Origin: Amycolatopsis decaplanina DSM 44594
GTDB lineage: Bacteria; Actinomycetota; Actinomycetes; Mycobacteriales; Pseudonocardiaceae
DNA length: 64,000 nucleotides
Direction of reading: 5' to 3'
NCBI RefSeq assembly: GCF_000342005.1
Contig: NZ_AOHO01000058.1
Location: 186,001 to 250,000, forward strand
Shown: positions 60,115 through 64,000 of the stretch, piece after piece
Layout: each line of letters starts with the position of its first letter
How positions within the stretch are numbered: position 1 is the stretch's first letter
Program-made: the position numbers and the translations under genes
The notes under the pieces: generated by a model
What the model was told of the DNA's origin: nothing
Database searches by the model: none
Seen by the model: only the letters and a program-made list of their open reading frames with translations

Positions 60115-61358
60115 GACCGCGTACCTGTGCCGGTGACGTCCAGTTCGAAGATCGGGTTCAACGAGTTCAGGCCGGATACCAGGGTGACGAAATCCTTGCG
60201 AGGGAAGAAGAGCCTGCTGGGGTCGACCAGTTGTTGGGCGTACTGATAGTACGCCTCACGATTGAGCCCCGCGTCATAGAAGAACCGAACGAATGACAAT
60301 ATGTTCTCCAAGAATTCCCGGTAGGACTTCTCGTAGCCCCTGGCGATCGATTCGGCGCGTTCGGGATTCCCCAGCATCACCGGCACGGCATGGGCGACCG
60401 AGCGTGCCGCCAGCATGGCCAAAGTCACACCGGTGGAGAACAACGGGTCGACGAACGCGGCCGCGTCGCCCATCAGCATCCATCCTGGCCCGGCGAAACG
60501 GTCACAAGCGTACGACCAGTCGCGCGCGTTGCGGTACGCACTCACCCGAGTCGCGTTTTCCAGGTATTTCTTGAGATGTACGGATTCCGCGATCTTCGTG
60601 GTGAACAACTCAGGCATGCTCAGCCGTGTTTCGCCTGCTTCGTTCGCCGGAGTCACGAATCCGACACTGTGCGTCCCGTCGTGCAGCGGTATGTACCAAA
60701 ACCATCCGCCGGGCACATGCTCGATGAAGATGTTTCCCGTTTCCTCGCCGGTCAGACTGACACCACCCTGGAAATAAGTCCAGACGGCCACATTCCGAAG
60801 GTCCTCATGCCAGTGCACCTCGGTGAGATGCCTGCCGAGGACACGCGCCTGACCGGATGCGTCGATCACCAGCTTCGCGCGGATTTCCGTCTCCGCGCCG
60901 CCGCGCACCGCATGACGAACACCGGTCACCCTGCCGTCCTCGAGCAGCACCTCCTTGACGATTGCCTCTTCCAGGACGCGTGTGCCGAGTTCACGCGCGC
61001 GACCGAGGAGCATGGCGTCGAAATCGGCGCGGCGTACATTGTAGGCATTGGTGAACTCGGGATCCCCTTCAGCGAAATTGAAGGACCACCGCCCACCCTT
61101 CCCCCACACCAGGCTTCCGCCGAATTTCTTGACGAATCCGAAGTTCTCCAGCCTGTCCCGGATTCCCAGCTCGTCGATCACCCCCACACAGCCCGTGATG
61201 AGCGATTCGCCGATGTGGTAACGCGGGAACTTCTCACGCTCCAGCAGAATCACGTCAATCCCCTGTTGGGCCAACAGGCCGGCCGCGGTACTCCCCGCAG
61301 GCCCTCCGCCGATGATCACGACATCGGCGGTCTCGGTCGACCGCGTTTCCACTGCCAT
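60111..61358 (-). CDS. FAD-dependent halogenase
   Basis: A 415-residue flavoprotein. FAD motif VVIIGGGPAGSTAAGLLAQQ, the EKFPRYHIGESL segment, and the halogenase signature W-F-W-Y-I-P (219-224), which distinguishes halogenases from monooxygenases. A lysine in FVKKFGGSLVWG (77-78) may be the catalytic Lys that holds hypohalous acid, as in the CmlS/phenolic branch. FADH2 and chloride are the expected co-substrates; the organic substrate is unknown. ATG 61358 follows GGAGGAG by seven bases. It sits between a methyltransferase and a BBE-type oxidase in one operon. Confidence 0.88.
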   Translation of the reverse strand: MAVETRSTETADVVIIGGGPAGSTAAGLLAQQGIDVILLEREKFPRYHIGESLITGCVGVIDELGIRDRLENFGFVKKFGGSLVWGKGGRWSFNFAEGDPEFTNAYNVRRADFDAMLLGRARELGTRVLEEAIVKEVLLEDGRVTGVRHAVRGGAETEIRAKLVIDASGQARVLGRHLTEVHWHEDLRNVAVWTYFQGGVSLTGEETGNIFIEHVPGGWFWYIPLHDGTHSVGFVTPANEAGETRLSMPELFTTKIAESVHLKKYLENATRVSAYRNARDWSYACDRFAGPGWMLMGDAAAFVDPLFSTGVTLAMLAARSVAHAVPVMLGNPERAESIARGYEKSYREFLENILSFVRFFYDAGLNREAYYQYAQQLVDPSRLFFPRKDFVTLVSGLNSLNPIFELDVTGTGTRS

Positions 61359-61410
61359 GCGCACTCCTCCAATTTTTATTGACGAACCGAGTTTCCGCGA
61401 AAACGATTGG

Positions 61411-62277
61411 TCAGGCCGGTTTCGTCGCGACTGCCACGACATAGTCCAGTCCTTCGACGCATCGGCGGATCTGTGGTGCATCAGCCAGCATGCCGCGCGA
61501 CATCTCGAGGTTCTCCGCACCCACGCGCTGCTGGAATTCGGCGTCTTCCAGCATCGCGAGCGAATACTCCAAAAAGGGCTCGAAGACCTCCTCACGAATG
61601 GACCTGACCGACACATCGACGAACCCGGCCTCAGCGAGTTTCTCAGCATAGACACGCGCGCCATACCAATTCCGCACTGGCGGTACACCGGAAAACAGGC
61701 TCGTCCTGATCTTGACCTCGTCCTCCGGACTGATCGATTCGAAGTCGAACGAATCCCGCTTCAGGATGTCCGCGGTGGCGATCGTGCCACCGGGCCGCAA
61801 AGATTCGAGGGCTCGCGCGAAGAAATCTTCCCTCGTGTCGAAGTGGAACGCGGATTCCAAAGCGACTACTCGATCAAACCCGCCGGGCCGAGGGGATTCG
61901 CCGGTCGCCGACGCCTGCCGGAAGTCGATCCGATCACTCACCTTACGTTCACCTGCCCGGCGGCGGGCTATCTTCACTTGCTTGGCACCGATGTTCAACG
62001 CCGTGATGCTCTTCAGCCGCCAGTTCTCCAGCCAGTAGAAGTCCTGGTCACCGAATCCGAACCCCGCGTCGAGTACCCGGTCGCCCGGCCGGAATCCGGC
62101 AGAATCCGCGAGCAGATGGGCGAGCGCGACACTGGCGTCATCGGCCGTAGCGCACTCACCGGCCCAGTAGCCGAGGTTCATATAGGAACTGTGCGCGGTC
62201 AAAAGAGTTTCCGGATCGAAGAAGTCATAAGAGGACAGGATCTGATCCTGCGGAGTCGGGCGTGCGGAGTCGCTCAA
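61411..62277 (-). CDS. SAM-dependent methyltransferase (class I)
   Basis: A 288-residue class I methyltransferase. The SAM-binding motif I reads VLDAGFGFGDQDF rather than the common V-L-D-x-G-C-G-x-G, a form I associate with O-methyltransferases of polyketide pathways (AurI type). Motif II/III regions VVALESAFHFDTREDFFARA and LRPGGTIATADIL are clear. The methylated atom cannot be read from sequence. TTG 62277 after GAAGGGAA is the best start; another TTG at 62298 is possible. It lies 27 bp after the glycosyltransferase. Confidence 0.87.
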   Translation of the reverse strand: MSDSARPTPQDQILSSYDFFDPETLLTAHSSYMNLGYWAGECATADDASVALAHLLADSAGFRPGDRVLDAGFGFGDQDFYWLENWRLKSITALNIGAKQVKIARRRAGERKVSDRIDFRQASATGESPRPGGFDRVVALESAFHFDTREDFFARALESLRPGGTIATADILKRDSFDFESISPEDEVKIRTSLFSGVPPVRNWYGARVYAEKLAEAGFVDVSVRSIREEVFEPFLEYSLAMLEDAEFQQRVGAENLEMSRGMLADAPQIRRCVEGLDYVVAVATKPA

Positions 62278-62304
62278 CGTATTCCCTTCGCTTGTCAACG
62301 GTCC

Positions 62305-63471
62305 TCAGTGGTCGCACCGGGACGTTTCCGCCCGGTCGGTGATGCGGCGAGCCAGTGTGTTCACGACCGAAGCGGGATCGACCAGGCGGGCGTACTCGTC
62401 GGCGAGGGTCCGCGCCTCGGCCGCGAAGGCCGGCTCAAAGATCAACGTCCGCAGGGCATCTCGCACGGCGGTTCCGCTTGTCTCGTCTGGCGCCAACCGT
62501 AGGGCCACGCCCCGCGCGGCCAGCCGGTCAGCCGTGCCGAATTGATCCGTCGCCTGTGGGAGGATCAATTGCGGTACCCCACAGGTCGATGCGGTCATAG
62601 CCGTACCGGAGCCGCCGTGGTGGACGACCAGATCGCATCGGGGCAGAACCTGGTCGAGCGGTAGCCACCCGGCATGGAGAACGCCGGCCTGTGAGGTCTC
62701 ATAAGAACCGAGGTTGCGCTCGTCCACAGCCAGGACGACCTCCATACCCAATTCCCGCAGTTCATCGATCAGTTCCGGAATGAGCCGACGTGGGCCGGTC
62801 CCTCCGTACCGAGGCAGCAGACTGCCGAAGGTCACGCAGGCCCGCGGCTTCCGGGGCACTGACAACACCCAATCGGGAAGAATCGCAGTTCCGCTGTATG
62901 GGAGGTAGCGCATGGTCAAGCCATCGGAAACACCAGGATGCTGCACGCTCGCGGGACAGGTGTAGATCACTTCCGCCGGCGGCTGGGCAGGGGCCAGCCC
63001 CTCCACGGCACGGTATTCCGGCAGGCGCTCTTCTGCTCCAATGTCGAAGAGTGGTGAGACTGCGAGGCCCCAATTGTGCTTGATCCACGGGATACCGGCT
63101 TGGGTGGCCGCTATGCGGCCCGCGAACTCGCACGGTTCACTGATGACCAGATCCGGTTCGCAACGATCGACAGCCTCGATCATGTTCCCGATCATTCGTC
63201 CGGCGAGCTCACCCCAGCCTCTGCCGCTCGCGCGGATCGCTGTGTCTACATCAGACAAGGTGCTCGAGCGGACGGCACTGCGTGCGTAATCGTCACGACC
63301 GATATCGGTGGCGGTGACCACGGGCGGGAGCCCCGCGGAGATCACCGTGTCCGCGAAGTCGCGCGTAGTGCTGACGAGAACCTCGTGCCCGGCGCTACGC
63401 CACGCCCACGCGAACGGGACAAGCGGGAAGAAATGCCCGTAGAGCGGCGCCGTGCTGAAAAGTACCCGCAT
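62305..63471 (-). CDS. Natural-product glycosyltransferase (MGT/UGT, GT-B fold)
   Basis: A 388-residue family 1-type glycosyltransferase. N-terminal acceptor domain starts MRVLFSTAPLYGHFFPLVPF; the C-terminal donor domain has VTFGSLLPRYGG and the signature GWLPLDQVLPRCDLVVHHGG followed by SGT, then PQATDQFGTADRL for the sugar. This group transfers NDP-activated (deoxy)sugars to polyketide or macrolide aglycones in the cytoplasm. The ATG overlaps a GTG (63474) and follows AGGAGGAG. 35 bp after the O-methyltransferase. Confidence 0.92.
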   Translation of the reverse strand: MRVLFSTAPLYGHFFPLVPFAWAWRSAGHEVLVSTTRDFADTVISAGLPPVVTATDIGRDDYARSAVRSSTLSDVDTAIRASGRGWGELAGRMIGNMIEAVDRCEPDLVISEPCEFAGRIAATQAGIPWIKHNWGLAVSPLFDIGAEERLPEYRAVEGLAPAQPPAEVIYTCPASVQHPGVSDGLTMRYLPYSGTAILPDWVLSVPRKPRACVTFGSLLPRYGGTGPRRLIPELIDELRELGMEVVLAVDERNLGSYETSQAGVLHAGWLPLDQVLPRCDLVVHHGGSGTAMTASTCGVPQLILPQATDQFGTADRLAARGVALRLAPDETSGTAVRDALRTLIFEPAFAAEARTLADEYARLVDPASVVNTLARRITDRAETSRCDH

Positions 63472-63506
63472 CACTCCTCCTCGTCGTGAGAATTACCGAT
63501 CGCTCC

Positions 63507-64000
63507 TCAGCGCTTACGTGCCACGACAAGCCTCTCTGTGGCAGTGAGGTCTTCAATCGAGAAATCGGTAAAGCCCGCTTCGGAAAGCCATGACCGGCAC
63601 TCCGCGGCCGTGTACTCGGCGGCACCGGCACGCACGATGCGCATATTGAGGCTCATGAGCAGGTTGTGCGCGGGGCCGCTGCGGTCATCGTCGATCATTT
63701 CGTCATAGATGACGACCGCGCCACCGCTTTTGACCGCGTCGAAGGCACGGCGAAGCAACGCAACACGCGTTTTTTCGTTCCAGTCGTGAAGCACGTGTCC
63801 GAAGATCAGCACGTCTGCTTCCGGCAGGGGGTCCACGAGGAAGTCCGCGCCTCGGAACGTCACCCGATCGCCGGTCGAGAGCGCATGCATGTGTTCGCGG
63901 AAGACTGGTTCCAGGACTGGCAAGTCCAGGCACACGCCGGTGAGGTGGTCGTGTGCCTTCACCAGGTGCCCTGCGAGGTTGCCGCGAGCCCCGCCCAGAT
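63507..64000 (-). CDS. O-methyltransferase (Methyltransf_2 type), C-terminal part; continues beyond the window
   Basis: At least 164 residues, open to the right edge. The frame reads LGGARGNLAGHLVKAHDHLT (SAM motif I, glycine loop), VLIFGHVLHDWNEKT with the catalytic-base His of this family, and AECRSWLSEAGFTDFSIEDL near the end. These are the marks of COMT/TcmO/DnrK-like enzymes that methylate phenolic or polyketide hydroxyls. A GTG at 63962 is internal, since motif I extends upstream. First visible gene of the minus-strand operon. Confidence 0.88.
   Translation of the reverse strand, partial: LGGARGNLAGHLVKAHDHLTGVCLDLPVLEPVFREHMHALSTGDRVTFRGADFLVDPLPEADVLIFGHVLHDWNEKTRVALLRRAFDAVKSGGAVVIYDEMIDDDRSGPAHNLLMSLNMRIVRAGAAEYTAAECRSWLSEAGFTDFSIEDLTATERLVVARKR

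Overview
The window is high-GC actinobacterial DNA. Gene content (acyl-CoA carboxylase alpha/beta/epsilon, LpdA-type dehydrogenase, F420-type oxidoreductase, DUF397, DUF1707 and SAV_915 families, an antibiotic tailoring cluster) and recurring long palindromes between genes point to a Pseudonocardiales organism, most likely Amycolatopsis or a close relative; the genus is an inference.

Backbone. Several genes occur in the same order as a block I recall from Mycobacterium tuberculosis (Rv3278c to Rv3307): PH-domain membrane protein, birA, acyl-CoA carboxylase beta and epsilon, maf, carboxylase alpha, glpD, lpdA, a small gamma-glutamylcyclotransferase, an M20 amidohydrolase and purine nucleoside phosphorylase. 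Here it is spread over about 53 kb because accessory genes lie in the gaps.

Region by region. 1-4.5 kb: 5' end of a response regulator, hisN, a TNT-type NAD glycohydrolase toxin with probable immunity gene, HMG-CoA lyase, PH-domain protein, birA. 4.6-17.8 kb: accessory enzymes and regulators (NlpC/P60, phosphatase, hydrolases, MerR-thioredoxin, LysE, VOC, a frame-disrupted S9 peptidase next to an SRPBCC gene and ArsR, GlxA regulator, quinone reductase, tandem SRPBCC, NarL-type two-component pair). 17.8-31.8 kb: pccB-accE, an XRE/DUF397 module, PadR-MFS exporter, GH3 glycosidase, maf, dicarboxylate carrier, carboxylase alpha, two DUF1707 proteins. 31.8-41.1 kb: GNAT, aldehyde dehydrogenase, glycerol regulon (glpD divergent from glpF-glpK), gene remnants, sortase with a sortable surface protein and a secreted relative. 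41.2-56.4 kb: lpdA, cyclotransferase, DUF559 gene between inverted repeat arrays, amidohydrolase, meaB-mutB-mutA, Ser/Thr kinase, MerR-regulated membrane genes, purine nucleoside phosphorylase. 56.8-64 kb: seven minus-strand genes (O-methyltransferase, glycosyltransferase, second methyltransferase, flavin halogenase, BBE-type oxidase, SDR, acyltransferase) that look like the tailoring end of a chlorinated, methylated glycoside pathway continuing beyond the right edge.

How the genes work together. BirA biotinylates carboxylase alpha, which with PccB and epsilon makes (2S)-methylmalonyl-CoA from propionyl-CoA; MutAB with its chaperone MeaB interconverts (2R)-methylmalonyl-CoA and succinyl-CoA. 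GlpF/GlpK/GlpD feed glycerol into central metabolism. These supply routes are relevant to polyketide building blocks, but the core synthase of the right-hand cluster is not in view.

Repeats and promoters. Long hairpins recur mostly at gene ends (a 46-52 bp family of five, a 57 bp pair, single long hairpins at 32.3 and 53.2 kb). Many genes have a TANNNT hexamer 6-7 nt before the start codon and no ribosome binding site, suggesting leaderless transcripts. I saw no tRNA, rRNA, CRISPR array, transposase or integrase.
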